A DNA stretch of 53,931 nt from a virus. Each line of letters opens with the position of its first letter. The first letter of the stretch is position 1. Under the pieces are notes generated by a model. It had not been told where the DNA came from. It saw only the letters and a list, made by a program, of their open reading frames with translations, and did not search any database. The stretch is from IMG/VR virus record IMGVR_UViG_3300035667_000105, positions 1-53,931 of that record; one strand, given 5' to 3'. Position numbers and translations under genes: made by a program. Of the stretch, positions 30,308 to 39,083 are shown in pieces.

Positions 30308-30529
30308 TTATTTCTTCTTGATGGTCAGGACCGGCTTCTTCGCCGGCGGCTCGATCGGTTTGGTCGAGGGCGGCTGATAGCCGGCCTCGTGGGCGTGAGG
30401 ATTGTCTGGAAACGCGTAAGGCTCGGCCTCTTTGGAGGCGAATAGGGTGTTGGCGGCGCCATCCGGCAGCAGGGCGGTGTCGCCGGCGCCGAACGGCGCC
30501 ATCGGTGTGGTGAATCTGACGCCCTTCAT
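30308..30529 (-). CDS. Small hypothetical late protein, 73 aa
   Basis: Product MKGVRFTTPMAPFGAGDTAL continues with a Pro-rich, Lys-ended tail (STKPIEPPAKKPVLTIKKK). The ATG overlaps the upstream stop (ATGA at 30526). Possibly an extended capsid-associated peptide; unknown. Confidence 0.6.
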   Translation of the reverse strand: MKGVRFTTPMAPFGAGDTALLPDGAANTLFASKEAEPYAFPDNPHAHEAGYQPPSTKPIEPPAKKPVLTIKKK

Positions 30530-30840
30530 GCCGGCACCTGCGGGGCGCTGGCGGGCTCGGCTGTCTGACCACCCTCCGGCGCCGCGGCGGGCGCATCAGT
30601 CGTGTCCGGGGCTGCGGCGGGTGCCGGGAGCGCCGCGGGTACGTCGGCCGCCACAGGCGCCGCTGGGCTGGTTTGCGGAGCCGGGGCGGGCCGGAGCAGG
30701 GCTGCGATCGCCGCATCCTTCTCCCGGGCGATTTCGGCCACCAGGTCCGACGCGGCCGCATGCACATGGACAACGGCGACCGGCACACCATCGTGCAGCG
30801 CGCGCTCGAGCGCCCAGGCCTCGATCAATGCTCGTATCAT
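30526..30840 (-). CDS. Hypothetical Ala/Pro-rich late protein, 104 aa
   Basis: The start at 30840 overlaps the glycosyltransferase stop (ATGA). An N-terminal helical part (MIRALIEAWALERALHDGVP, AASDLVAEIAREKDAAIAAL) is followed by 55 residues that are almost only Ala, Pro, Thr and acidic residues. The tail looks like a disordered linker. Function unknown. Confidence 0.6.
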   Translation of the reverse strand: MIRALIEAWALERALHDGVPVAVVHVHAAASDLVAEIAREKDAAIAALLRPAPAPQTSPAAPVAADVPAALPAPAAAPDTTDAPAAAPEGGQTAEPASAPQVPA

Positions 30841-31616
30841 GCAGCTTTCTCCGCGGTTTCGGCCGGCACTAGGACGGCGTCCTCGATGCTGCCCTGATAG
30901 GTCCAGGAGCCGACATGGCCAAGCTGGATGGTGGGATCGACCCAGACCGATTGGCCGTGGCGGCGCCAGCGATCGCAGAAAACGTAGTCCTCGCTGGTCT
31001 CGCCCTCGTCGCCTTCGTGGTTCTGGCGGAAGAATTCGAAATAGTGGTCGCGCAGATCCTGCGGCCAATCGTTGGCGCCGGGGCGCTTCCAGTCCGGATG
31101 TGCGGTCGCGAGCTCGTGCAGCACGCGGCGGTTAATCAGCATGAAGGCGGCGCCGAAGCCCAACGCCTCGATCGCACCCATGTCATCCTGACGCAGCTGG
31201 CCGCCGGCATCGTGCAGCGGCCGCCAGCACCACACGGCGGGGTCGCTGTTCGGCTTTTGCACCCGCATCCGGCCGACACCGCCGATCAGCGGCTTATCCG
31301 AGGCCAGCAGGCGCAGCACCGCGTTCGGGCTCCACTGCATGTCGTCATCGATGAACAATAGATCGGTAAAGTCCGACATCAGGAAGTGCGCGCAGAGTTC
31401 GTTGCGAGCTTTCGAGATAACAGATGATCCGACCACGAATTGATAGCTGCAGCGCATGCCCTGCTCGGGGAGGAACAGCAGCGTCGAGGCGAGCGACGAC
31501 GTGTATTGCCAGGCCGGATTGCGCGCGATCGGCGTGCAGATCATGACTGATCGCTGCCGCGCGCGCGCAAGCCTGTCCGCAGGCGCGACGGAAACCGCCG
31601 CGCCATTTTTATTCAT
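30837..31616 (-). CDS. GT-A-fold glycosyltransferase in the head gene cluster
   Basis: Encodes 259 residues. SVMICTPIARNPAWQYTSSL opens like a GT-A enzyme and TDLLFIDDDMQWSPNAV (Asp 90-92) is a DxD metal and nucleotide-sugar site. GFGAAFMLINRRVLHELATA and EDYVFCDRWRRHGQSVWVDP follow, as in family-2-like transferases that keep a late acidic catalytic residue. It sits between capsid and connector genes, so it may glycosylate virion protein; the acceptor and sugar are not known. Confidence 0.8.
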   Translation of the reverse strand: MNKNGAAVSVAPADRLARARQRSVMICTPIARNPAWQYTSSLASTLLFLPEQGMRCSYQFVVGSSVISKARNELCAHFLMSDFTDLLFIDDDMQWSPNAVLRLLASDKPLIGGVGRMRVQKPNSDPAVWCWRPLHDAGGQLRQDDMGAIEALGFGAAFMLINRRVLHELATAHPDWKRPGANDWPQDLRDHYFEFFRQNHEGDEGETSEDYVFCDRWRRHGQSVWVDPTIQLGHVGSWTYQGSIEDAVLVPAETAEKAA

Positions 31617-31622
31617 TGTCGA

Positions 31623-32090
31623 TCACGCCGGCAGGCGGTCGAAGCCGGCGAAGAAGCCGACGGCGCGGGATGCCGCGGTGTCGGTTTGGGTTGCCGACAG
31701 ATCCAGCGCATGGTTTGCGCGGACATAGCGGCGTGCCGAGGTCAGGTTGACGCTGACCTCCAGCTGCCCGGCCGCGGCCGAAGCTGCGGTCGAACCAGTC
31801 GCCATGACGGCATAGGTCGCGGTCTGATAGTCCGACCAGTTGGAGTTGTCGGCGCTGTCCTGGACGGCATAGCCGATCGAGAGCGTCTTGGCGGTCGCCA
31901 GCACCGCTTCCCAGGGGAAGGCCAGCGCCAGACTGTTCGGCATCGAGCCGTTCGGAAAGCCCATGCGGTCGATGGTGACGCCCGTGACAGTGGTGGAATC
32001 GCCGGCGCCGGCGGCGACGGCAGACGCGGCCGCCGAAAGGCGCTTGAGCGCACCCAGGCTGCCGACGTCGCGCTGAAGAACGATGTTCAT
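31623..32090 (-). CDS. Putative capsid-associated protein, 155 aa
   Basis: Encodes 155 residues, Ala/Thr-rich and beta-rich (GDSTTVTGVTIDRMGFPNGS, LSIGYAVQDSADNSNWSDYQ, QLEVSVNLTSARRYVRANHA). Next gene after the major capsid protein, where decoration or head fibre proteins commonly lie. The family is not recognised. Confidence 0.65.
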   Translation of the reverse strand: MNIVLQRDVGSLGALKRLSAAASAVAAGAGDSTTVTGVTIDRMGFPNGSMPNSLALAFPWEAVLATAKTLSIGYAVQDSADNSNWSDYQTATYAVMATGSTAASAAAGQLEVSVNLTSARRYVRANHALDLSATQTDTAASRAVGFFAGFDRLPA

Positions 32091-32162
32091 GGTTGAATTT
32101 CCTTCAGATGATGGGAATGGCCCGGCTGATGCCGCGCCGCGTATGGTTGAAATGCCCGTGCC

Positions 32163-32184
32163 GGGCCCGGCCGGAGCCGGACCC
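32163..32184 (-). terminator. GC-rich hairpin after the capsid gene
   Basis: Arms 32176-32184 and 32163-32171 pair over 9 bp (one G-U) with a 4-base loop, about 20 bases after the capsid stop when read leftward. There is no T-run, so it may be an mRNA stabiliser or weak attenuator that raises capsid mRNA relative to downstream genes. Confidence 0.35.
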
Positions 32185-32202
32185 GCTGATCAGCTTGGGT
32201 GG

Positions 32203-33564
32203 TTAGGAGATCGCCGGCGCCCAGCGGACGAACTGGATGATCGCCACCGCGGAGTCGTGACGCATCTGGAAATCGTGTTCGGCGATGGCGCGGATCACGG
32301 TTTCGTCCTTGGCGAAGGCGGAAACGAGATTGCCGTTCTCGTCGTAATAGGTGCCTTCGCGGGAGACGGCGAGTTCGAGCTGCATCGAATCGAGGATGAT
32401 CGCTTCGGTCATCTCGGCCAACATCACGAACGAGCAATCCTGGTTGGCGCCGGTCGTATCGTACAGGTTGATCGGGAACTGCGTCGACTTCTTGAAGGGA
32501 TAGCTGAGCAGCGTTCCCTTGTTGAGTTCGTCGCGATAGACGTAAACGCCGAGCGAATTCTGCACGTTGTAAAGATAGTTGAACGACCTCGGGTGCATGA
32601 ACCAGCAGCGCTTGTCATCCGGCACGTCGGCGGTATCAAGCTTGTTGACGGCACCGCCGAGTTCGGCGGCCACCGTCGCCAGGGTGTAGGCCAGCGTGGA
32701 CGTGATCCAGTTGCCGCCGGCGGCAGCCGTGCTGTTGGCGCTGTTGAAATAGACGCCGGCCGTGGTGCCGTAGGCATTGGCAAAGGACAGGAAGCCCCGC
32801 GGGGTGTCCTGGGTGCCGTCATCGAGCAGGAAGGCTTTGTCCTCGCGCAACGCCACGACCTTAACCAGGTCGTCGCGGACGAAGGCGTCGACCGCGGGAT
32901 TGGCGTAGCGCATCATGTCGTTCGACACCGGCACCAGCGCGGTCATCTTCTTGAAGCTGGCAACGATGCCCTTCAGCGTCTGCTGGCTCTTGCTGATCTT
33001 GCTGCCTTCGGCGCCGTAACCGGCGGTCGCGGCGCTGCCCTGGCCGGGCAATGTCATGGTGCCGCGAGGCATCGGAAGCAATCGTGGACCGGCCGCGCGA
33101 ACAACGGCCCTGGGGCGCAGCAGCTCGATGATCTCAGCTGAGACGTCGGGCGGCACGATCAGGCCGCCGGAGGCGCCGACCGACGTCACCAGGGCTTTGG
33201 TCACGGGATGGTTCTCGCCGTAGAGGTCAGCCGCGGCCTGGCGAGCACCGTAGATATTGCCGCCGCCCATGCCGAGCATCTTGCAGACGCCGCCGATGAT
33301 CAGCGACTTCTCCTTGACGTATTTGTCGGTTTCGGCTGCAGCGGGACCGGTCTGAGTTTCCTGGCCAGCGACAGGCACGGCAGACTTTGCCGCCAGTTCC
33401 TGGGTTTCCTTGGCGCGGGTGATTTCGCCGTCGAGGCGGATCACGTCGGCCTTGAGGCGATCGTATTCCGGCTGGTCGGCCGGGGCGAAATCCTTCTTGG
33501 TGCCGTGCGCCTGCAAGGCATCGAACGCCTTGCCGCGAGCGGCCATCAGTTTGGCAATGGTCAT
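32203..33564 (-). CDS. Major capsid protein (HK97 fold)
   Basis: Encodes 453 residues from the ATG at 33564 (GGAG nine bases upstream; a start at 33579 is possible). Residues 1-90 form a helical delta domain (RQ-rich and charged; KADVIRLDGEITRAKETQEL) that protease should remove. The HK97 core follows: LVTSVGASGGLIVPPDVSAE, IIELLRPRAVVRAAGPRLLP, ALREDKAFLLDDGTQDTPRG, KRCWFMHPRSFNYLYNVQNS, and EGTYYDENGNLVSAFAKDET. Order and length fit the family. Confidence 0.92.
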   Translation of the reverse strand: MTIAKLMAARGKAFDALQAHGTKKDFAPADQPEYDRLKADVIRLDGEITRAKETQELAAKSAVPVAGQETQTGPAAAETDKYVKEKSLIIGGVCKMLGMGGGNIYGARQAAADLYGENHPVTKALVTSVGASGGLIVPPDVSAEIIELLRPRAVVRAAGPRLLPMPRGTMTLPGQGSAATAGYGAEGSKISKSQQTLKGIVASFKKMTALVPVSNDMMRYANPAVDAFVRDDLVKVVALREDKAFLLDDGTQDTPRGFLSFANAYGTTAGVYFNSANSTAAAGGNWITSTLAYTLATVAAELGGAVNKLDTADVPDDKRCWFMHPRSFNYLYNVQNSLGVYVYRDELNKGTLLSYPFKKSTQFPINLYDTTGANQDCSFVMLAEMTEAIILDSMQLELAVSREGTYYDENGNLVSAFAKDETVIRAIAEHDFQMRHDSAVAIIQFVRWAPAIS

Positions 33565-33649
33565 GGTAATAGGCTCCATCTAAGGGGTGCGGCGTCATCA
33601 CGACGCTGCGGACAGCTTGCCCAAGGCTCCGGAAAGGGGGCGGGGGAGG

Positions 33650-33666
33650 CGCGCCGTGTCGGCGCG
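33650..33666 (-). other. Short hairpin between protease and capsid genes
   Basis: CGCGCCG (33666-33660 on the minus strand) and CGGCGCG (33656-33650) make a perfect 7-bp stem with a 3-base loop just after the protease stop, then a C-rich stretch. It could protect or process the abundant capsid message. No U-tract is present. Confidence 0.3.
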
Positions 33667-33667
33667 T

Positions 33668-35029
33668 TCAGCAGCTCTGCAGCCGCAGCAGTTCGAGATC
33701 CCGTTCGCGCTCTGACAGCACGCCGGTTGGCAGCGCCTTCTCCGTGTCGGTTTCGGCATCCGGCTCATCGCCGGAGTCGGTGTCATCGAACATCGCCTTG
33801 ATGGCGTCATGCCCGGCGAGAATGCTCTTGCAGGCATCCTCCATGGATTTCTGGTTGGCGGCGGAAAACTTGCGGCCGGCCTTGGTGCTGGCGGCCGCGA
33901 GCCGCAGCGCCTTAACCGCCGGGCTCTTGCCGGCTTCGATGAAGGACTTCTGTTCGGTTGGGAGGTTCGACAGCCGCGCGATTAGCTCGGCGACTTCCTC
34001 AGCGGTCATCGCCACCAGGGCGGCGCCGGCGTCGCGCGCGATCGCGGCGAGCATCTCGGGCAGCTTGCTGTCGTCGCCCTCGCTCTCGCGTTCCCAGTCC
34101 GCCCAGTTCGCGAGCGAGACCAGCGTCTGCACCACGCTGGCGAGGCTCGATGCGTCGTAGAGGTCCTTGCTGGCAAAGAAACGCTGTTGCTTGGTGGCGA
34201 TGTCGCCGGCGTCCTTGGTCTTGCTCATCTCACCCTCGTAATGGCTCAAGACGGCGCGCGCCTTGTCGGCGACGTCGTCGGGAAGATTGATGGATTTCAA
34301 TTTCTCTGCGGCGCCCGCGATGCTTTCCCGTGTCACCATCAGGCGGCCGTCGAAAAGTTTGGCGAAGGGGACCTGGTAGGAGGCAACGTCATCGGCGTGG
34401 CCGGCGTCGTAGACCAGGAAGCCCTTGCGCGCGAAGCCGGTGTCGGCGTCGTCGCCGTCAAAGTCAGCCTTTTCGAAAATGCCCTTGGCGGCCGCGGTGC
34501 CGTCCCAGGCGGAATCTGTCGCGATCGGCAGGTTGCGTGAGGCGCCCACCTTCCAGTTGGTGTTGGCAGCCTCAAGCGAGCGAGCGGTAACGATCGCGTC
34601 CGGCTGCGCCGGCACGGCGACGCCCGACAATTCGAGCAGCTCCCAGCGCTTGATGTGCGAGCCGCCGCCGGGCAAGGGCGCAACCTCAAGCTCGCGAAAG
34701 CCCGGGCTGACCGTGTTCAGTACGCCGGCCTTGTAGAGGCCGCAATATTCGTCCGCCTTTACCGAGATCCCTGCCGGCGCGAAGGTAATCACTGCCTCAA
34801 CGCGGTCCGATTTGATCTCCACCGCGGCCGTGCCGACCGGCGCCTTGGTGTTGTGGTCGGCCAGCACGATCGGATTGCGCTTATAGTTCGACAGGTCGCA
34901 GCCCGAGGGCTCCATGACGTCCTTGACGCGGTCCGGCGCCGGCGTCGACACCACAACGCGGATCTGACGATCGGTGAGCGTGTCATCCTTGATGACCGCG
35001 CCGGTGAGATATTTGTGCTTCAACTCCAT
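33668..35029 (-). CDS. HK97-type prohead protease fused to a scaffold-like C-terminus
   Basis: Encodes 453 residues. Residues 1-150 are a peptidase S78 domain: VVVSTPAPDRVKDVMEPSGC, RNPIVLADHNTKAPVG (His 59) and WELLELSGVAVPAQPDA (Ser 135). Residues 160-270 form a second module (NLPIATDSAWDGTAAAKGIF, SYQVPFAKLFDGRLMVTRES). The last 180 residues are helical, acidic and Ala-rich, as expected of a built-in scaffold. It precedes the capsid gene and should cleave the capsid delta domain. Confidence 0.9.
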   Translation of the reverse strand: MELKHKYLTGAVIKDDTLTDRQIRVVVSTPAPDRVKDVMEPSGCDLSNYKRNPIVLADHNTKAPVGTAAVEIKSDRVEAVITFAPAGISVKADEYCGLYKAGVLNTVSPGFRELEVAPLPGGGSHIKRWELLELSGVAVPAQPDAIVTARSLEAANTNWKVGASRNLPIATDSAWDGTAAAKGIFEKADFDGDDADTGFARKGFLVYDAGHADDVASYQVPFAKLFDGRLMVTRESIAGAAEKLKSINLPDDVADKARAVLSHYEGEMSKTKDAGDIATKQQRFFASKDLYDASSLASVVQTLVSLANWADWERESEGDDSKLPEMLAAIARDAGAALVAMTAEEVAELIARLSNLPTEQKSFIEAGKSPAVKALRLAAASTKAGRKFSAANQKSMEDACKSILAGHDAIKAMFDDTDSGDEPDAETDTEKALPTGVLSERERDLELLRLQSC

Positions 35030-35043
35030 CGGGCGATGGTCCT

Positions 35044-36444
35044 CTAGCTTTCGGAAAGTTCGGTACGCGCGGGCGGGTGCGGATCCTGCACGAATGCGCT
35101 CTGGTCTTTCATCACGTAAGGCGCGATCGCGGACTTCTCGGCATTTGCAGCACCAGGATCGGGCGGCGCGCCGCCGGCGGGCCGGCCGGCACCGTCAGGC
35201 GCGGTGCCGCTCATGTCGGAGCCGGAGGAGGCGAGGTTGACCGGGGTCAGCAGCACGTCGCCGCCAGCCAGCGGCGGGTCGCCGTTTTCGGCGCGGCATT
35301 CATTCTGGGTCGATATCCCGGACATGATCTTGAGCCGCTGGTTATTTATGCGCGCGGCCTCGGAGGGATGCAGCAGCTCGCGCTCGTTGAGATCGGTAGT
35401 CAGGCCGTCGGCTTCGAGATTAAAGGTCTGGTTGAATTTCTGCTGGATGGCTTCCAGATCAGGCTTCACCGTGGTGTTGACGTAGTCGACCTGGGCGTCA
35501 TCCATCTTGATGCGGGCGAGTTCGGCGGTGACCGCCAGTTTCCACAGCGGCACGCCCATCCAGCGTGCGCATTCCTCGACCGACAATTTGCGCTGCTCGA
35601 TGAACTGCATGTCCACCGACGTCAGCTGCAGCGCTTCCCACTCCAGGCCTTCCTCGAGCAGGATAGTGCGGCCGACGTTTTCGACGCCGGCACGGATTTC
35701 TTCCCACTGCGCCTTGAGCCGTTTCGCGGCGTCTTCCGATATAAGTCCTTTGTGTTTAAGTACGCCGCCAGGACGGGCGCCATTGCCGATCAGGCGGGCA
35801 GTCTGCTGCTCGAGCCCCAGCGCCACGCCGATCGAATCCTGGGCGAGCCCGATCGTGGGCATGCCGAACAGCATGTTGAAAGACAATCCGCGCAGGTGCA
35901 GCATGTCCTCGGCCGGGATCGCCATGGGCAGATCCTTCAGCGCGAACATCTGGAACAGGCCGATGCGGCTGGTCTGGTAGAAGATCATCCCGTTCGATGC
36001 TTCCAGCACCGTAACGCCGTCCGGGTTGATCGGGATCAGGTTGATCGGGTTGCCGCGGCGATCGCGCAGGATCGCCGCATAGGCGTTCTGGCGCAGGATA
36101 TGGGCCGCCTCCATCTGGCCGGCGAATTCAAACCAGGTCTGCATCCAGTTCGGCCGCTTGAACAGCTTTGCCACCGGGTGGCTAGTGTTAGGTTTGCCGC
36201 TGCGCGGCGCACCGATCGGCATCACCCGCGGCGTGCAGCGCGCCACGTCGTTGGACCGGATCATGGTGCAGCGATAGATTACCGACGACGCCAACGCACT
36301 GGCTTGGTTGATGACGAGGCCGCTGGCGGACCTGCTAGCGCCGAGCAGGGGGAGGAAACCGCCTCCGCCTTGCGCAGCAATGCCGGTATCGGATTTGATG
36401 TGCGGCGCGGACATGCTGCGCGACATCGTCGTCAGGAGAGACAT
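35044..36444 (-). CDS. Portal protein (HK97 family)
   Basis: Encodes 466 residues. Typical HK97-type portal segments are visible: GKPNTSHPVAKLFKRPNWMQ, AYAAILRDRRGNPINLIPIN, DMLHLRGLSFNMLFGMPTIG, GARPGGVLKHKGLISEDAAK, SVEECARWMGVPLWKLAVTA. The N-terminal 20 residues may be dispensable (a second Met, MSAPHIKSD, follows). It forms the dodecameric ring for DNA entry and exit. Confidence 0.92.
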   Translation of the reverse strand: MSLLTTMSRSMSAPHIKSDTGIAAQGGGGFLPLLGASRSASGLVINQASALASSVIYRCTMIRSNDVARCTPRVMPIGAPRSGKPNTSHPVAKLFKRPNWMQTWFEFAGQMEAAHILRQNAYAAILRDRRGNPINLIPINPDGVTVLEASNGMIFYQTSRIGLFQMFALKDLPMAIPAEDMLHLRGLSFNMLFGMPTIGLAQDSIGVALGLEQQTARLIGNGARPGGVLKHKGLISEDAAKRLKAQWEEIRAGVENVGRTILLEEGLEWEALQLTSVDMQFIEQRKLSVEECARWMGVPLWKLAVTAELARIKMDDAQVDYVNTTVKPDLEAIQQKFNQTFNLEADGLTTDLNERELLHPSEAARINNQRLKIMSGISTQNECRAENGDPPLAGGDVLLTPVNLASSGSDMSGTAPDGAGRPAGGAPPDPGAANAEKSAIAPYVMKDQSAFVQDPHPPARTELSES

Positions 36445-36449
36445 TGCGG

Positions 36450-36698
36450 TCAGGCCCTGACGTTGAAGATCGCGACATAGACGAAGATTGCGCCAGGCAC
36501 GATGAAGGCTGCGGGAAGCCAGACGGGCGCAAGGCCGTAACCGACCAAGCCCGAGCCGCCGAGCAGCAGAAGATCCCGGAACCCGATCGGGGCTAGAAGC
36601 CGGGTAGAGAGAAATGCAATCGCGTTGACGACGGGGCGCGTGACCGCACGGCCGGCATAGCGGACCAGAAGCCAGAGTTGGGCAAGTTTCTGGCGCAT
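36450..36698 (-). CDS. Small membrane protein between terminase and portal, 82 aa
   Basis: Two hydrophobic segments: about residues 42-58 (DLLLLGGSGLVGYGLAPVW) and 60-80 (PAAFIVPGAIFVYVAIF), after a basic N-terminus (QKLAQLWLLVRYAGRAVTRP). Such two-span proteins are often found between terminase and portal genes. Role unknown. Confidence 0.65.
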   Translation of the reverse strand: MRQKLAQLWLLVRYAGRAVTRPVVNAIAFLSTRLLAPIGFRDLLLLGGSGLVGYGLAPVWLPAAFIVPGAIFVYVAIFNVRA

Positions 36699-36716
36699 TT
36701 CAGCGGTCGTCCTTTG

Positions 36717-38627
36717 CTACAGTACCAGCAGGCCGCGACGTTCGTAGACCGACTTGCCGCTGTGGTGTTTGAAGGTGGCGGCGCCGACACCCATGCAGAT
36801 GGTCACCAGGCCGTCGATCGGTCCGCGCGAGCGGTTCTTTTCAAAGCAACGGTTGTTCTGGCCGTCGGCGAGCACATAGGCATTGCCGGCGCAGAAATAG
36901 GTGACCGGCGAATGCTCGATGGTGATGCCGCCGTTGAGGACGCGGTCCTCGAGCCGCTCGATCGAGCGCGGCATGCACAGCCGCTCGATCGGCTTCTTGT
37001 CGGCATCCAGTTCCTTGTAGAACAGGACCTTGTTGCCTTGTCCGTGCGAAGCCATCATCAGGCCGGAACCAGGCTGAGTGTCCGGACCTTCCCAGAGCCA
37101 CACCGGAAAACCGATGTCGCCGCAGGCTTGCATGAAGTCGCCGATCTTTGCGGGATCGAAGACCAGGAACTGGACGTCGAACTCCTGATCCAGCTTCTGC
37201 ACCTGGGCGGCGACGAAGGTGTAATCGATCACCGGGCCGTCGACGTCGATAAGATGCTTTTCCTCCACCCACTTTTCATAGGGCGCGTTGGCCTTCTTGG
37301 CGCGATCGGCAAGGCCCGACTTCGTGGTCCAGTACCAGGTCTTGGCCCAGAGGTGCCCTTTTTCGTCAATCCATACCGCGGTCAGCGCCGTGAGGTCGTT
37401 CTTCTTCGACAGATCCAGCGAAAGCCAGCAGCGGCATTTCTTCAGGGCAGGGAGGTCGACCTTGCCCTGGACCGCCGCCCAGGCTTCTTCGGCAATCCAG
37501 AAATCGACCGAGCCGAGCGGAATCCCGAAATATAGCCGCTTCACCGACATCGCGGTGGAGATCAGCTCTTTAGCGCTTCTGACCCGGCCGCGGATGTTCT
37601 CGATAGGGAAGGTGATGCCTAGCGCTGGCAGCGCTTTGATCCAGCAGGCCTCGTTGTCAAAAACTGTCTCGCGATCCTTCTTGTCGACGCGGGCAATATA
37701 AGCAAAAGCCTCGTCGTCCTCGACATCGCCCTTCGCTACCTTTTGGTAAAACTCCGAGAGCTCGGTGCCGACGATTTGCGTCGAGGCAGGCGTGTTCGTA
37801 CCCAGCAACATCAGCGCATCGCCCGGTTGCTTGACGACCGCTTCCTCCCAGGTCTTGATCGGGGCAACGTCCTTGAACTCGTGGATTTCGTCGGCCGCCA
37901 CCACGATCGGCCGAGGCCCAGATTTGGCGGGGCCGTTGGCCAGTGCCTTGAACTTTGATTGCGTGGCCGGGCGTTCAATCTGCCAAGCGAGATCTCCCTC
38001 ACCGCGAATCACCACCTCGCCGCGGCCTTCTAGGGTATCGGTGTCATCCTCCAACGTACCCGGAATGTTGGCCCGGCACATGCCGACTGCGTCCTTGAAC
38101 AGCACGTTCGATGTGGCCTTGTCCTGGCCGATCGAATAGGCCTCAGCGCGCTTCACGCCGTACCAGCCCATCAGGTAGAGACAGATGCCACCCATCAGCG
38201 GCGACTTGGCCTGGCCTTTGCCGGTCTCGATATAGCCGCAGCGGAAGCGCAGACGGCCCGAGGCGAGCAGCCAGCCAAAGAGAGAGCCGACCGTGAACAT
38301 ATGCCAGGGCAGCAGCTCGAACGGCTGGCCGGCCTTGGCGCCGGCAGTGATGGAGAGCACAGCCGGAAAGAATTCGAGTGCGCGGAAGGCCTTCATCTCG
38401 GGGCGCCAGAACAGGCCGCGCTTCTCGCCGTCGATGATGTCCTTTAGATGCCGTTCGCCGGCAGCGATCGCGAGCTCGCCGGCGACGATCCGGGCGTGCA
38501 GCATGTCCAGCGCATAGCGGGTGACCGGATCGTCAGGATACCGATCGGAGGTGATCCGGTTTAGGTTTGGAGAGGAAAGCGTCGGCCCGGCTGGTGCGGG
38601 TTTGTTTGCGCTCGACCTTTCCGCCAT
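36717..38627 (-). CDS. Terminase large subunit (TerL)
   Basis: Encodes 636 residues. The ATPase part has a Walker A variant YIETGKGQAKSPL (134-144) and Walker B IVVAADEIHEF (Asp 246, Glu 247), with a coupling motif MLLGTNTP near 274. The nuclease part begins LSLDLSKKNDLTAL (Asp 405, Asp 411), includes QFLVFDPAKIGDFMQACGDI and ends with FCAGNAYVLADGQNNRCFEK and an acidic GPIDGLVTICMG segment. It cuts and packages phage DNA. It overlaps the small subunit by 95 bases. Confidence 0.93.
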   Translation of the reverse strand: MAERSSANKPAPAGPTLSSPNLNRITSDRYPDDPVTRYALDMLHARIVAGELAIAAGERHLKDIIDGEKRGLFWRPEMKAFRALEFFPAVLSITAGAKAGQPFELLPWHMFTVGSLFGWLLASGRLRFRCGYIETGKGQAKSPLMGGICLYLMGWYGVKRAEAYSIGQDKATSNVLFKDAVGMCRANIPGTLEDDTDTLEGRGEVVIRGEGDLAWQIERPATQSKFKALANGPAKSGPRPIVVAADEIHEFKDVAPIKTWEEAVVKQPGDALMLLGTNTPASTQIVGTELSEFYQKVAKGDVEDDEAFAYIARVDKKDRETVFDNEACWIKALPALGITFPIENIRGRVRSAKELISTAMSVKRLYFGIPLGSVDFWIAEEAWAAVQGKVDLPALKKCRCWLSLDLSKKNDLTALTAVWIDEKGHLWAKTWYWTTKSGLADRAKKANAPYEKWVEEKHLIDVDGPVIDYTFVAAQVQKLDQEFDVQFLVFDPAKIGDFMQACGDIGFPVWLWEGPDTQPGSGLMMASHGQGNKVLFYKELDADKKPIERLCMPRSIERLEDRVLNGGITIEHSPVTYFCAGNAYVLADGQNNRCFEKNRSRGPIDGLVTICMGVGAATFKHHSGKSVYERRGLLVL

Positions 38628-38982
38628 TGTTACGCCGCCGCGGACTGATGGCGAGCTCGGCCTCGAGCGTCGCCGCGGCCTCGGCCGCCTGCTTCAGAAT
38701 GCTCCATGCCGGGTGAACCATCGGCACTTTGGTTTTCTTGGCTTTACGGATCACGCCACTCATGCCGATGGTGCGGGACTGCCGCTCGCATTCGACCTGG
38801 AAGATCACATAGCGCTTGATCGCCGGACCGTTGACGATCGACAGCGTGTTCGCCGCGGTCATCTCGGCGACGACGTCGCTCCACAGCTGATGCGCGAATT
38901 CGCGATCGACCTTGGTCCGGTAGAGCTTGGCCCAGTCCGGCTCGGCCGGTGCTGCGCTGCTGCCAGGATTGATTTCAGCCAT
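38533..38982 (-). CDS. Terminase small subunit (P27-type)
   Basis: Encodes 149 residues: PDWAKLYRTKVDREFAHQLW, VAEMTAANTLSIVNGPAIKR, RTIGMSGVIRKAKKTKVPMV, HPAWSILKQAAEAAATLEAE, the pattern of the P27 family that recognises the packaging site. It starts 101 bases after the HNH gene and overlaps TerL. Confidence 0.8.
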   Translation of the reverse strand: MAEINPGSSAAPAEPDWAKLYRTKVDREFAHQLWSDVVAEMTAANTLSIVNGPAIKRYVIFQVECERQSRTIGMSGVIRKAKKTKVPMVHPAWSILKQAAEAAATLEAELAISPRRRNNGGKVERKQTRTSRADAFLSKPKPDHLRSVS

Positions 38983-39083
38983 TTGGAGCCGAAACCCCCC
39001 TTCATATTTTTGCTCCCCGCGCGCAGGCAGCTTGGGGGCCGGTCAGCGGGGCGGGGGGCTCGTACTGCGAAACCCCCCACCCC
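38983..39083. other. Candidate packaging (cos) region between HNH and small terminase
   Basis: This 101-base gap is GC-skewed and has two direct copies of GAAACCCCCC (38991-39000 and 39069-39078), a GGGGGCC block and a GGGGCGGGGGG run. In HNH-encoding cos phages the cohesive-end site lies next to HNH and TerS. The exact cut site cannot be read from sequence. Confidence 0.4.

Noticed and set aside
32083-33141. Open frame of 352 codons on the plus strand
   Set aside because: Antisense shadow of the major capsid gene.
35077-36480. Open frame of 467 codons on the plus strand
   Set aside because: Antisense shadow of the portal gene; composition (His/Arg/Gln-rich) is that of a complement frame.
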